NCBI RefSeq assembly: GCF_001905465.1
Contig: NZ_LISX01000008.1
Coordinates: forward strand, 1-64,000
DNA length: 64,000 nucleotides
From: Kitasatospora sp. CB01950
Lineage (GTDB): Bacteria; Actinomycetota; Actinomycetes; Streptomycetales; Streptomycetaceae
Reading direction: 5' to 3'
Part shown: positions 1-8,497 of the stretch, in pieces
Layout of the letters: each line of letters opens with the position of its first letter
How positions within the stretch are numbered: the first letter of the stretch is position 1
The notes under the pieces: generated by a model
The model's input: the letters and a program-made list of their open reading frames with translations, nothing else
The model's database searches: none
Told to the model about the DNA's origin: nothing
Translations under genes and position numbers: made by a program

Positions 1-57
1 GCGTTGACTTTTGGCACGCTGTTGAGTTCTCAAGGAACGGACGCTTCCTTCGAGCCG
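1..57 (-). promoter_or_regulatory. rRNA operon leader (boxA-like antitermination region); 16S gene lies off the left edge
   Basis: Read on the minus strand, 40 to 19 is CGTTCCTTGAGAACTCAACAG, followed by GCGTGCCAAAAGTCAACGC down to base 1. From memory this matches the conserved leader just upstream of 16S rRNA in Streptomyces, where the TTGAGAACTC block is the boxA-like antitermination signal. No 16S sequence lies inside the window, so the rRNA gene itself is inferred to start left of base 1, running leftwards. Confidence 0.7.
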
Positions 58-100
58 CATTCCTGCGGACCCTCCGGGCGCTTCGTTCTTTCGTGTTCTC

Positions 101-409
101 AGCTTATCAGATGTTTTCCGCTCCGTTTTCCGGAGTTTCGATCCGACTTGCTGTTTGTCTTCCCTGCCTCGCGGCCGTTCCGACGTTTCAAACTCTAGCC
201 GATCCCCGCTCCGAAAAGCGAATCCGCCGCAATCTCCGAAAACGCGCACAGCAAATACGAACAGAGACGCGAAAAGGACGCGACCCGACACGGATCAACT
301 GGGTGGTTCTCAAGGGATTGGCCGCCCCGGGACCGTCCACACAGATGCGTGTCCGGTGCTCCCTGCCGAGCGACCAGTGAACACTACGCCGGATCCGCCC
401 CAGACGCAA
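101..409 (-). promoter_or_regulatory. Candidate tandem promoters of the rRNA operon
   Basis: On the minus strand, TTGCGT (409-404), a 17-nt spacer and TAGTGT (386-381) form a credible sigma-70-type promoter. Two further -10-like hexamers, TAGAGT (197-192) and TAAGCT (106-101), sit closer to the boxA-like leader and have poor -35 elements. Multiple tandem promoters with weak -35 boxes are usual for Streptomyces rRNA operons. No transcription start can be assigned from sequence alone. A second TTGAGAAC block occurs at about 306-315 (minus), upstream of the last two promoters. Bases 1-533 contain no convincing gene. Confidence 0.45.
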
Positions 410-452
410 ACGCCCCCCGAGTCGGCGATCCACGACCCACCGGCACCCACTC

Positions 453-468
453 TTGAGCAGTCGCTCAA
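453..468. promoter_or_regulatory. TetR-type operator 1 (TTGAGC-N4-GCTCAA)
   Basis: TTGAGCAGTCGCTCAA has perfect 6-bp half sites around AGTC. It lies 66 bp upstream of the DUF4166 start and 44 bp (centre to centre, about four helical turns) from the second copy. The adjacent TetR gene is the natural candidate to bind it. Confidence 0.6.
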
Positions 469-496
469 ACCTCTGCCATGATGCCCACGCCAAGCG

Positions 497-512
497 TTGA
501 GCGATCGCTCAA
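497..512. promoter_or_regulatory. TetR-type operator 2 (perfect 16-bp palindrome)
   Basis: TTGAGCGATCGCTCAA is a perfect palindrome ending 8 bp before the AGGGGG ribosome binding site of the DUF4166 gene. A repressor bound here would block initiation or elongation of the DUF4166-tetR operon, so autoregulation is likely. Confidence 0.65.
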
Positions 513-533
513 ATCCGTTCAGGGGGATCAACC

Positions 534-1304
534 GTGCCCGTCACCACCACTGCCGTCACCACCACTGCCGTCACCACCGCCGTCGCCACCGACCGAACCG
601 ACTCCCCAACCGCCGGCGGTCCCGCCCGTTCGATCTTCCACGCGGCACTGGGCGCGGACTTCGAGCGGCTGCACCCGGAGCTGCGGCGCAGGTTCGGGTT
701 CTCCAGCGTGGACGGCTTCGCCTGCATCGGGACGGGACGGATGGACCGGGTCGAGCACGGCTCGCCGCTGCTGGTGCCACTGCTGACCGCAGGGGCGCGG
801 CGCAACGTCCTGTTCCCGGACCAGGGGCGGGACGTCCCGTTCACCATCGCCAATTACGCGTACCGGGACGGGTTCGGGCGGGAGACGGTGACGTTCGTAC
901 GGACGTTCCAGTTCACCCGGCCGCGGCGGTTCGACGCGACGATGGTGGCGGCGCCCGACCGGCCGGGGACGGTGGTCGACTACCTGGGCACGCACCAGCA
1001 CCTGGCGGTGGACCTGCGGCTCGGGGTGTCGACGCGGGGTGGGCTGCTGATCTCGTCGGAGGCACACCGGGTGGCGGCGCTGGTGGGGGCACCGATCGTG
1101 CCGGAGCTGCTGCGGGCGCGGGCGGATCTGCACGAGTGGTTCGACGACGAGTCGGGGCGGTTCCGGATCCGGGTGCGGGTGAGCAATCCGCTGGTGGGCC
1201 TGGTGCTGGGCTACCAGGGGTGGTTCACGGCGGAGTACCCGCAGGTGGGGTCGGAGGGGATTCCGCGTCACGTCCGCCCGGTCCGTGAGCGTTCCCGGAT
1301 GTGA
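534..1304 (+). CDS. DUF4166 domain protein
   Basis: A 256-aa protein. The body from about residue 28 (FHAALGADFERLHPELRRRFG) to about 240 resembles the DUF4166 family: about 200 residues, predicted soluble, function unknown. In other actinomycetes the family often sits next to a regulator or a saccharopine dehydrogenase-like gene. The GTG start at 534 has AGGGGG (521-526) at suitable spacing. The N-terminus is a threonine/valine-rich run encoded by tandem GTCACCACCACTGCC-type repeats and may be disordered. The stop overlaps a potential GTG of the next gene (GTGA), so it is probably co-transcribed and translationally coupled with the TetR gene, and controlled by the two palindromes upstream. 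Confidence 0.75.
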   Translation: MPVTTTAVTTTAVTTAVATDRTDSPTAGGPARSIFHAALGADFERLHPELRRRFGFSSVDGFACIGTGRMDRVEHGSPLLVPLLTAGARRNVLFPDQGRDVPFTIANYAYRDGFGRETVTFVRTFQFTRPRRFDATMVAAPDRPGTVVDYLGTHQHLAVDLRLGVSTRGGLLISSEAHRVAALVGAPIVPELLRARADLHEWFDDESGRFRIRVRVSNPLVGLVLGYQGWFTAEYPQVGSEGIPRHVRPVRERSRM

Positions 1305-1342
1305 CGGGTCCCGTCGGTCGGGCGGCGGTTACGCTGCGGCGC

Positions 1343-1984
1343 ATGGGCGACACACGTGAGCGGTTGATGGATGCGGCGACCAGTGCGCTCAAACGGCAGG
1401 GGATCTCGGGGGTGTCGGCGCGGAGCATCGCCGCCGAGGTGGGGGCCAACCAGGCGCTGGTCTTCTACCACTTCAAGACGGTGGAGGGGCTGCTCGCGGC
1501 GGCGGCGCTGCGGGAGACGGGGCTGCGGCTGGAGCGGTACCGCGAGCGGTTCGCGGAGGTGCGTTCGCTGCGCGAACTGCTGACGGTCGGCCAGGACCTG
1601 CACGTCCAGGAGCGCGAAAACGGGAACGTCGCGCTGATGGCGCAGTTCCTGGCGGGGGCGACGGGCTACCCGCAGCTCGCGGAGGTGACGGCCGAGGCGC
1701 TGCGGCTGTGGACGGTGGAGATCGAGGCCGTCCTGACCCGGCTGTTCACGGGGCATCCGCTGGCGGAGTTCCTCGATCTGGCGGGATTGGCGCAGGCGGT
1801 GACGGCGGGGTTCGTCGGGCTGGAGCTGTACGAGGGCGTCGATCCGGCGGGCGCGCAGGGCGCGTTCGCGGCGCTGGACCAGTTGGGGCTGCTGGTCGAG
1901 GTGGTGGACGGGCTCGGCCCGGTGGTGTCGCGGGCGGTGCGGGCCACGGTGCGCCGCCAGGTCAAGAGCAGCGGCGCCGAGTAG
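1343..1984 (+). CDS. TetR family transcriptional regulator
   Basis: About 213 aa. The N-terminal helix-turn-helix spans roughly residues 5-50, with SARSIAAEVGANQALVFYHF matching the TetR recognition-helix pattern. The remaining two thirds form a helical ligand-binding domain of unknown specificity. I chose the ATG at 1343 because it places MGDTRERLMDAA at the normal distance from the HTH. A GTG at 1301 overlapping the upstream TGA is the alternative, and neither start has a strong ribosome binding site. The regulator probably represses its own operon through the TTGAGC-N4-GCTCAA pair. It is the last gene before a bidirectional terminator. Confidence 0.85.
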   Translation: MGDTRERLMDAATSALKRQGISGVSARSIAAEVGANQALVFYHFKTVEGLLAAAALRETGLRLERYRERFAEVRSLRELLTVGQDLHVQERENGNVALMAQFLAGATGYPQLAEVTAEALRLWTVEIEAVLTRLFTGHPLAEFLDLAGLAQAVTAGFVGLELYEGVDPAGAQGAFAALDQLGLLVEVVDGLGPVVSRAVRATVRRQVKSSGAE

Positions 1985-2003
1985 AAGCAGGCGCCCATGC
2001 CGA

Positions 2004-2034
2004 ACGGCCGGCCCCGGGAGGAGGGGCCGGCCGT
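2004..2034. terminator. Bidirectional hairpin terminator (tetR / mmsA)
   Basis: Arms ACGGCCGGCCCC (2004-2015) and GGGGCCGGCCGT (2023-2034) pair perfectly over 12 bp around a 7-nt loop. The hairpin lies between the convergent tetR (+) and mmsA (-) genes. Confidence 0.75.
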
Positions 2035-2054
2035 CGTCATGTCACGCGGTGGGT

Positions 2055-3578
<1,524 letters not shown>

Positions 3579-3684
3579 GGGTCTCTGCCTCCGATGTCCA
3601 CGGATGTCCCGCGCTCGTTGTCCAGTCTGCGCGGCACACCGGGCCCGCTCAACGAGCACCCTGACGGGGAAGCGTGATTCACCC

Positions 3685-4428
3685 TTACAGGTCGTCGGAA
3701 GCGGCCTCGGGATCGTCCTCCGCGGTGTCCTCGGCGTCCAGGTAGGGGTCGTGCAGCCCGTCGGCGAGTTCGGTGGTCTCCAGCAGGTCGAGCCGCAGGT
3801 CCTGGGCCCAGCTCTCGGCCCACTCGCGGGTGTCGGCGGCCCCGGCGGGGAGCAGCGCGGCGGCGCTCTCCAGTCGGTCGGCGAGCGTCCCGGCGGTGAA
3901 CTCCTCGTCGAACGTCCCTGCCAGGGCGAGGAGTTGGCCTTCGCGCAGGCGGGCGGTGAGGGCGTGCAGGGCGAACAGGTCGGCGGGCAGGGCGCGTTCG
4001 CAGAGGGTGAGGACGGCGAGCGCGGCGGTGTCCTCCAGTGCGGCGACGGGGACGGGGGCGTCCTCGGGCAGCACGGGCGGGTGGGCCAGCGGTTCCCTGC
4101 GCAGTTCGACGCCGATCGGTTCTCCGGCGCCGACCGAGAGTTGGTGGCGTCGGGCGGTGCCGGGGGCGTCCTCGGTGCGGTGGCCGGCGGCGCGCAGGGT
4201 CTCGGCGAGTCCGGTGGCGAGGTCGGCGAGCGGCGGGCCGTCCGCGCAGACCAGCAGCAGGTCGGCGCCGTGCAGGCGGACGGGCAGGCCGTGCAGCCGG
4301 AGCGCGTCGGCCCCGGCGAGGGCGAGGCCGTGTCGCAGGCAGTACGGCTGGGCGTCGATGAGCAGCCGGGCGCGGTCGGTGTGCTGGTCGCGGGTGGGCG
4401 GCCCGGGGTCGGCGGTGCTGGTGTCCAT
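3685..4428 (-). CDS. Hypothetical protein, possible AbiEii-like nucleotidyltransferase fold
   Basis: A 247-aa protein. The segment about residues 38-62 (ADALRLHGLP, VRLHGADLLLVCAD) weakly resembles the G-G-x-A-L-x-x-H-G / D-L-D core of AbiEii-type nucleotidyltransferases, and the helical C-terminal half fits such proteins. The canonical second aspartate is not obvious, so the assignment is tentative and activity is uncertain. The C-terminus is acidic (DAEDTAEDDPEAASDDL). The ATG at 4428 follows the stop of the upstream gene by 18 bp, so the two probably form an operon. I cannot assign a function. Confidence 0.55.
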   Translation of the reverse strand: MDTSTADPGPPTRDQHTDRARLLIDAQPYCLRHGLALAGADALRLHGLPVRLHGADLLLVCADGPPLADLATGLAETLRAAGHRTEDAPGTARRHQLSVGAGEPIGVELRREPLAHPPVLPEDAPVPVAALEDTAALAVLTLCERALPADLFALHALTARLREGQLLALAGTFDEEFTAGTLADRLESAAALLPAGAADTREWAESWAQDLRLDLLETTELADGLHDPYLDAEDTAEDDPEAASDDL

Positions 4429-4446
4429 GGGGACAGTGTGGTCCGC

Positions 4447-4896
4447 TCAGCGGGGGAAGCGCGGGCAGCGCAGGTGTACGGCGGTGTCGTGCAGGGCGAG
4501 TTCGAGGGCGGCGGGGTCGACGAGGCGTCCGCTGCGGTGCGGGGGGATCAGCCAGTGCGGGCCGCGGCCGGTGCGGTCGGGGTGGGGGACGGCGATCCAG
4601 ATGCCGTCGCCGGAGCGTCGGATGCCGGTGCCGATCCACCGGTCGGCGGTGCCGACGGGGACGAGGAAGCCGACGGTGTCGTCGGCCGGGTCCGCCAGAA
4701 CGGGTCCGCCGCCGGGCCGGTCGAGCAGGGCGGCGGCGGGGCGGCCGAGCGGGCCGGGCGCGTGCAGGACGTCCCAGCGGCGGCCGGCGGGCAGCAGGGC
4801 GAGGCCGGTCCGTTCCCAGCTGCGGCGGCAGCGGTCGGGGTCGGGGTCGGCGTCGGCCAGCCAGTGCAGGGCGCTGGGGTGGCGGGTGGTGCTCAT
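4447..4896 (-). CDS. Small prim-pol-like domain protein
   Basis: A 149-aa protein. By eye it aligns with the second half of the prim-pol-domain protein encoded at 51283-51948: both share an L-L-P-x-G-x-x-x-D-x-L block, a G-P-V-L-A block, a hydrophobic F-x-V strand and a late x-x-P-P block. It is therefore probably a member of the actinomycete 'bifunctional DNA primase/polymerase N-terminal' family, but it lacks the cysteine-rich N-terminal part and any clear catalytic acidic triad. It probably forms an operon with the gene at 3685-4428. No specific role can be given. Confidence 0.55.
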   Translation of the reverse strand: MSTTRHPSALHWLADADPDPDRCRRSWERTGLALLPAGRRWDVLHAPGPLGRPAAALLDRPGGGPVLADPADDTVGFLVPVGTADRWIGTGIRRSGDGIWIAVPHPDRTGRGPHWLIPPHRSGRLVDPAALELALHDTAVHLRCPRFPR

Positions 4897-4918
4897 GTGC
4901 GGTTCCTCGTCTCTCCCG

Positions 4919-4956
4919 GGTGACGGGCGGCAGGCGGGGTGCCTGCTGCCGTCACC
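4919..4956 (-). terminator. Hairpin downstream of the aldehyde dehydrogenase gene
   Basis: GGTGACGG (4919-4926) pairs with CCGTCACC (4949-4956) and GCAGGC (4930-4935) with GCCTGC (4941-4946), with a small internal bulge. It separates the aldehyde dehydrogenase gene (ends 5015) from the next leftward gene (starts 4896). Confidence 0.5.
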
Positions 4957-5014
4957 GGGGAGAGCGGGGCCGCGGCGTTCTCTTACACGGATCGCCGCGG
5001 GGAAAACCGGACTG

Positions 5015-6529
5015 TCAGCGGTCGCCGAAGATGGTGCGGTGCCAGTCCTTGCGGGCGACCGCGGTGGTGTCGAACATGACGTGCTTGACCTGGGTGTATT
5101 CGTCCAGCGAGTACTGCGACATGTCCTTGCCGTAGCCGGAGGCCTTGTACCCGCCGTGCGGCATCTCGCTGATGATCGGGATGTGGTCGTTGACCCAGAC
5201 GCAGCCGGCGGCGATCTCGCGGGTGGCGCGCAGCGAGCGGTGGATGTCGCGGGTCCAGGCGGAGGCGGCCAGGCCGTAGGGGGTGTCGTTGGCGAGCCGC
5301 AGGCCTTCCTCGTCGCTGTCGAAGGGCAGCACGACGAGCACCGGGCCGAAGATCTCGCCCTGGACGACTTCGCTGTCCTGGGCGGCGCCGGTGATCAGGG
5401 TGGGCCGGTAGTAGGCGCCGAGCGAGAGGTCGTGGCCGTCGTGGCCCTTGCCGTCGGCGGGGCCGCCGGTGACCACGGTGGCGTAGGAGCGGGCGCGTTC
5501 GACGAAGCCGGCGACGCGGTCGCGGTGGGCGAAGGAGACCAGCGGGCCCAGGTCGGTCTGCGGGTTCAGCGGGTCGCCGAGGCGGATCGCGGCGTACAGC
5601 TCGGCGACGCCGGCGACGAAGGCGTCGTACAGCGGGCGCTGGACGTAGGCGCGGGTGGCGGCGGTGCAGTCCTGGCCGCTGTTGATCAGCGAGCCGGCGA
5701 CGGCGCCGTGCACGGCGGCGTCCAGGTCGGCGTCGTCGAAGACCACGAACGGGGCCTTGCCGCCGAGTTCGAGGTGGGTGCGCTTGACGGTGGCGGTGGC
5801 GATCTCGGCGACCCGCTTGCCGACGGCGGTGGAGCCCGTGAAGGACACCATGGCCACGTCGGGGTGGCCGATCAGGTGCTCGCCGGCGGTGCGTCCGGCA
5901 CCGGTGACGACGTTGACGACGCCGTCGGGGATGCCCGCGTCGGTGCAGGCCTGCGCGAACATCAGCGAGGTCAGCGGGGTGAGCTCGGCGGGCTTGAGGA
6001 CGATCGTGTTGCCGGCGGCGATGGCCGGGAGGATCTTCCAGGCGGCCATCTGCAGCGGGTAGTTCCACGGCGCGATGCTGCCGACCACGCCGATCGCCTC
6101 GCGGCGCACGTACGAGGTGTGGTCGCCGCTGTACTCGCCGGCGGCCTTGCCTTCGAGGTTGCGGGCGGCGCCGGCGAAGAACGCGGTGTTGTCGACGGTG
6201 CCGGGGACGTCGAACTCGGTGGACAGCTTGATCGGCTTGCCGGTCTGCGCGGTCTCCACCCGGGCGAACTGCCCGGCCCGGTCGCTCAGGATGCCGGCGA
6301 GCCGGTTCAGCGCCTCGGAGCGGGCGCCAGGGGTGGCGCCGGACCACTCGGGCAGGGCGGCACGGGCGGCGGCGACCGCGGCGTCGACGTCGGCCGTGGT
6401 GGCGAGCTCGACCTGCTGGACGGTGCTGCCGTCCGCAGGGTTGACCACCTCGAACGGCTCGCCGCCGGTGCCCCGGGTCTGGCGGCCCGCGATGTACTGC
6501 GCGCCGTCGTTGAAGCTGGTCAGGTCCAT
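5015..6529 (-). CDS. NAD-dependent gamma-aminobutyraldehyde-type dehydrogenase (paralogue 1)
   Basis: A 504-aa aldehyde dehydrogenase. Catalytic residues are the glutamate in HLELGGKAPF and the cysteine in NSGQDCTAATRAY. The pattern GKxxGEY plus EMPHGGYKxSGYGKDMS resembles gamma-aminobutyraldehyde and betaine-aldehyde dehydrogenases. The likely reaction is 4-aminobutanal to GABA. The ATG at 6529 has GGAGG at 6536-6540; longer upstream starts lack similarity. It is divergent from the pucR-like gene across a 183-bp spacer, the normal arrangement for a PucR-controlled target. It is clearly paralogous to the gene at 10037-11482, so the substrate range of each copy is uncertain. Confidence 0.88.
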   Translation of the reverse strand: MDLTSFNDGAQYIAGRQTRGTGGEPFEVVNPADGSTVQQVELATTADVDAAVAAARAALPEWSGATPGARSEALNRLAGILSDRAGQFARVETAQTGKPIKLSTEFDVPGTVDNTAFFAGAARNLEGKAAGEYSGDHTSYVRREAIGVVGSIAPWNYPLQMAAWKILPAIAAGNTIVLKPAELTPLTSLMFAQACTDAGIPDGVVNVVTGAGRTAGEHLIGHPDVAMVSFTGSTAVGKRVAEIATATVKRTHLELGGKAPFVVFDDADLDAAVHGAVAGSLINSGQDCTAATRAYVQRPLYDAFVAGVAELYAAIRLGDPLNPQTDLGPLVSFAHRDRVAGFVERARSYATVVTGGPADGKGHDGHDLSLGAYYRPTLITGAAQDSEVVQGEIFGPVLVVLPFDSDEEGLRLANDTPYGLAASAWTRDIHRSLRATREIAAGCVWVNDHIPIISEMPHGGYKASGYGKDMSQYSLDEYTQVKHVMFDTTAVARKDWHRTIFGDR

Positions 6530-6679
6530 GAGTTGCCTCCATTGCCTACTCGACCCGGCCGACGATGCCTCGGTTCGGGTGCCGGAGGCAAGCGGCACTC
6601 AGCAACGGCCCGGACGGGCGGCCTTACAGGCTGCAAGGCAGAGGCCGGGCGACAGGGCGTCGCTCCCGGGCATGATTCA

Positions 6680-6708
6680 CTTGACACCCTGAAACCCCTG
6701 GAGGTGTC
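6680..6708 (+). promoter_or_regulatory. Candidate operator / RBS-covering inverted repeat before pucR
   Basis: GACACC (6683-6688) and GGTGTC (6703-6708) form an inverted repeat whose right arm contains the GGAGGT ribosome binding site. The 22 bp at 6680-6701 also match 16 of 22 positions of 9923-9944, in front of an aminotransferase gene. It could be a regulator site or an RNA hairpin that masks the start. Confidence 0.3.
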
Positions 6709-6712
6709 CGCG

Positions 6713-8359
6713 ATGCTGCCCACCGTCGCCCGCGTGCTCGATCTCGACGTGATGCGGCGTGGCCTGCCCCAGGTGGTGGCCGGGGCCTCCGCGCTGGAGC
6801 GGCCGGTGCGCTGGGTGCACGTCAGCGAGCTGCCGGACCTGGCGGGCCTGCTGCGCGGCGGCGAGCTGGTGCTGTCCACCGGCATCGCGCTGCCGGAGGA
6901 CCGGGACGGGCTGGCCCGGTACGTGCGGGAGCTGGCCGAGGTCGGGGTGGCCGGGCTGGTGATCGAGTTCGGCCGGCGCTACTTCGACTCGCTGCCGCGG
7001 GCACTGGTGGCGGCCGCCGAGCGGCACAACCTGCCGCTGGTGGCGCTGCGCCGGGAGCTGAAGTTCGTCGCCGTCACCGAGGCGGTGCACGCGCTGGTGG
7101 TGAACGCGCAGCTGGAGCAGCTGCGGGTGTCCGAGGCGGTGCACCAGGTGTTCAACGAGCTGGCCACCGAGGGCGCGGAGCCCGCCGAGGTGGTCCGGCA
7201 GGTCGGCCGGATGGCGGGCGCACCCGTGGTGCTGGAGAACCTCGCCCACCAGGTGCTGGCGCACGACACGGCCGGACGCGGCGAGCAGGAGCTGCTGGAG
7301 AACTGGGAGCACCGCTCGCGCGGCGTCAACCCGCCCGGCCGCACCGGCTACGACCCGCGCTCGGGCTGGCTGGTGACCACCGTCGGCGCGCGCGGCCAGG
7401 ACTGGGGCCGGCTGGTGCTGGTCGACGAGCCGGCGCCGCTCCCCCAGGACGTGCCGCACCCGCACGCGATGCTGCTGGAGCGCGGCGCGGCCACCCTCGC
7501 GCTGAACCGGCTGGTGGTCCGCGACCGCGAGTCGCTGGAGCGGCAGACCCACCGCACCCTGCTGTCGGGCATCCTCACCCACTCGCTGACCGTCTCCGAG
7601 GTGGCGCTGCGCGCCCAGGCGCTGGGCGTTCCGCTGGAAGGCCGCCGGCTGGTCGGCGTGGTGCTGCGGCAGCGTCACGGTCCGCTGCCCGCCGCCCTGG
7701 AGGCGCAGGCCCGGCTGCGCGACTTCACCGAGCTCGCGGCCACCGCGATCCGCTCCTCCCGGCTCTCCGCGCTGGTCGGCGCACTGGACGACGAGGGCGT
7801 CGGCGTCCTGATCGCCCTCGGCTCGCAGCAGGACGAGCACACCTCGCTGGAGGCGTTCGCCGCGGCACTGCGCCGGCTCTCCGCGGACGCGGGCCGGGAC
7901 GGCGCGGCCGCCGAGCCGGTGATAGCGGTCGGCTCCTCGGTGGGCTCGGTCCGCGACGCCCGCCGCGCCCTGCTGGAGGCCACCCAGGTCGCCGACGCCG
8001 CTCTGCACGACGCCCCCGGCAGCCGCGCCGCCTACTACCGCCTCCCCGACGTCCGCCTCCGCGGCCTGCTCCACCTGCTCCGCGACGACGAGCGCCTGCA
8101 GACCTACGTCGAACGCGAACTCGGCCCCCTGCTCGCCCACGACGCCGAACACGGCGGCCAGTTGGTGCAGATGCTGCGGATCTACCTCGAACAGGGCCGC
8201 AACAAGTCCGCCGCCGCGGACGCCGCCCACCTCTCCCGCCCGTCCTTCTACGACCGCCTCCACAAGGTCGAACGCATCCTCGCCGTCGACCTCGACCAGG
8301 TCGAGTCCTGCCTGTCCCTGCACGTCGCCCTGCTGGCCCTGGACGCAGTCCGCCGCTGA
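6713..8359 (+). CDS. PucR family transcriptional regulator
   Basis: A 548-aa regulator. The N-terminal PucR sensory domain spans residues about 5-125 (DLDVMRRGLPQVVAGASALERPVRWVH). A central GGDEF-like/variable region follows. The C-terminal PucR-type helix-turn-helix is at about 485-545, with YLEQGRNKSAAADAAHLSRP as the typical core. The ATG at 6713 has GGAGGT (6700-6705) upstream; the same frame stays open far to the left only because of GC bias. PucR proteins activate purine, allantoin or amine catabolism. Here it faces an aldehyde dehydrogenase gene and precedes an aminotransferase gene, so control of amine/GABA catabolism is inferred. Confidence 0.9.
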   Translation: MLPTVARVLDLDVMRRGLPQVVAGASALERPVRWVHVSELPDLAGLLRGGELVLSTGIALPEDRDGLARYVRELAEVGVAGLVIEFGRRYFDSLPRALVAAAERHNLPLVALRRELKFVAVTEAVHALVVNAQLEQLRVSEAVHQVFNELATEGAEPAEVVRQVGRMAGAPVVLENLAHQVLAHDTAGRGEQELLENWEHRSRGVNPPGRTGYDPRSGWLVTTVGARGQDWGRLVLVDEPAPLPQDVPHPHAMLLERGAATLALNRLVVRDRESLERQTHRTLLSGILTHSLTVSEVALRAQALGVPLEGRRLVGVVLRQRHGPLPAALEAQARLRDFTELAATAIRSSRLSALVGALDDEGVGVLIALGSQQDEHTSLEAFAAALRRLSADAGRDGAAAEPVIAVGSSVGSVRDARRALLEATQVADAALHDAPGSRAAYYRLPDVRLRGLLHLLRDDERLQTYVERELGPLLAHDAEHGGQLVQMLRIYLEQGRNKSAAADAAHLSRPSFYDRLHKVERILAVDLDQVESCLSLHVALLALDAVRR

Positions 8360-8452
8360 CGCACGGTCAGCGGCGGCCCCGGGATCAGTGCGGTCCGAGG
8401 GCGACCGGTCCGGCCGGCTCGTTCGCTGTGACCTCCAGCGCGGGCGGCGCAC

Positions 8453-8482
8453 GAAGGCCCCGGGCAGTCGCCCGAGGCCTTC
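8453..8482. terminator. Bidirectional hairpin terminator (pucR-like / aminotransferase)
   Basis: GAAGGCC-c-CGGGC (8453-8465) pairs with GCCCG-a-GGCCTTC (8470-8482) around a 4-nt loop. It lies between two convergent genes. Confidence 0.7.
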
Positions 8483-8497
8483 TTCGCCGACGAATCG

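Noticed and set aside
6681..6686. TTGACA as the -35 of the PucR gene promoter
   Set aside because: It is only 27 bases from the start codon, too close for a -10 and a leader with ribosome binding site, and lies inside an inverted repeat.
3773..6712. Plus-strand frame of 980 codons before the PucR gene
   Set aside because: It is antisense to hypothetical and dehydrogenase genes, consists of Arg/Ser/Gly-rich shadow sequence and arises from GC bias. Only the part from 6713 resembles a protein family.
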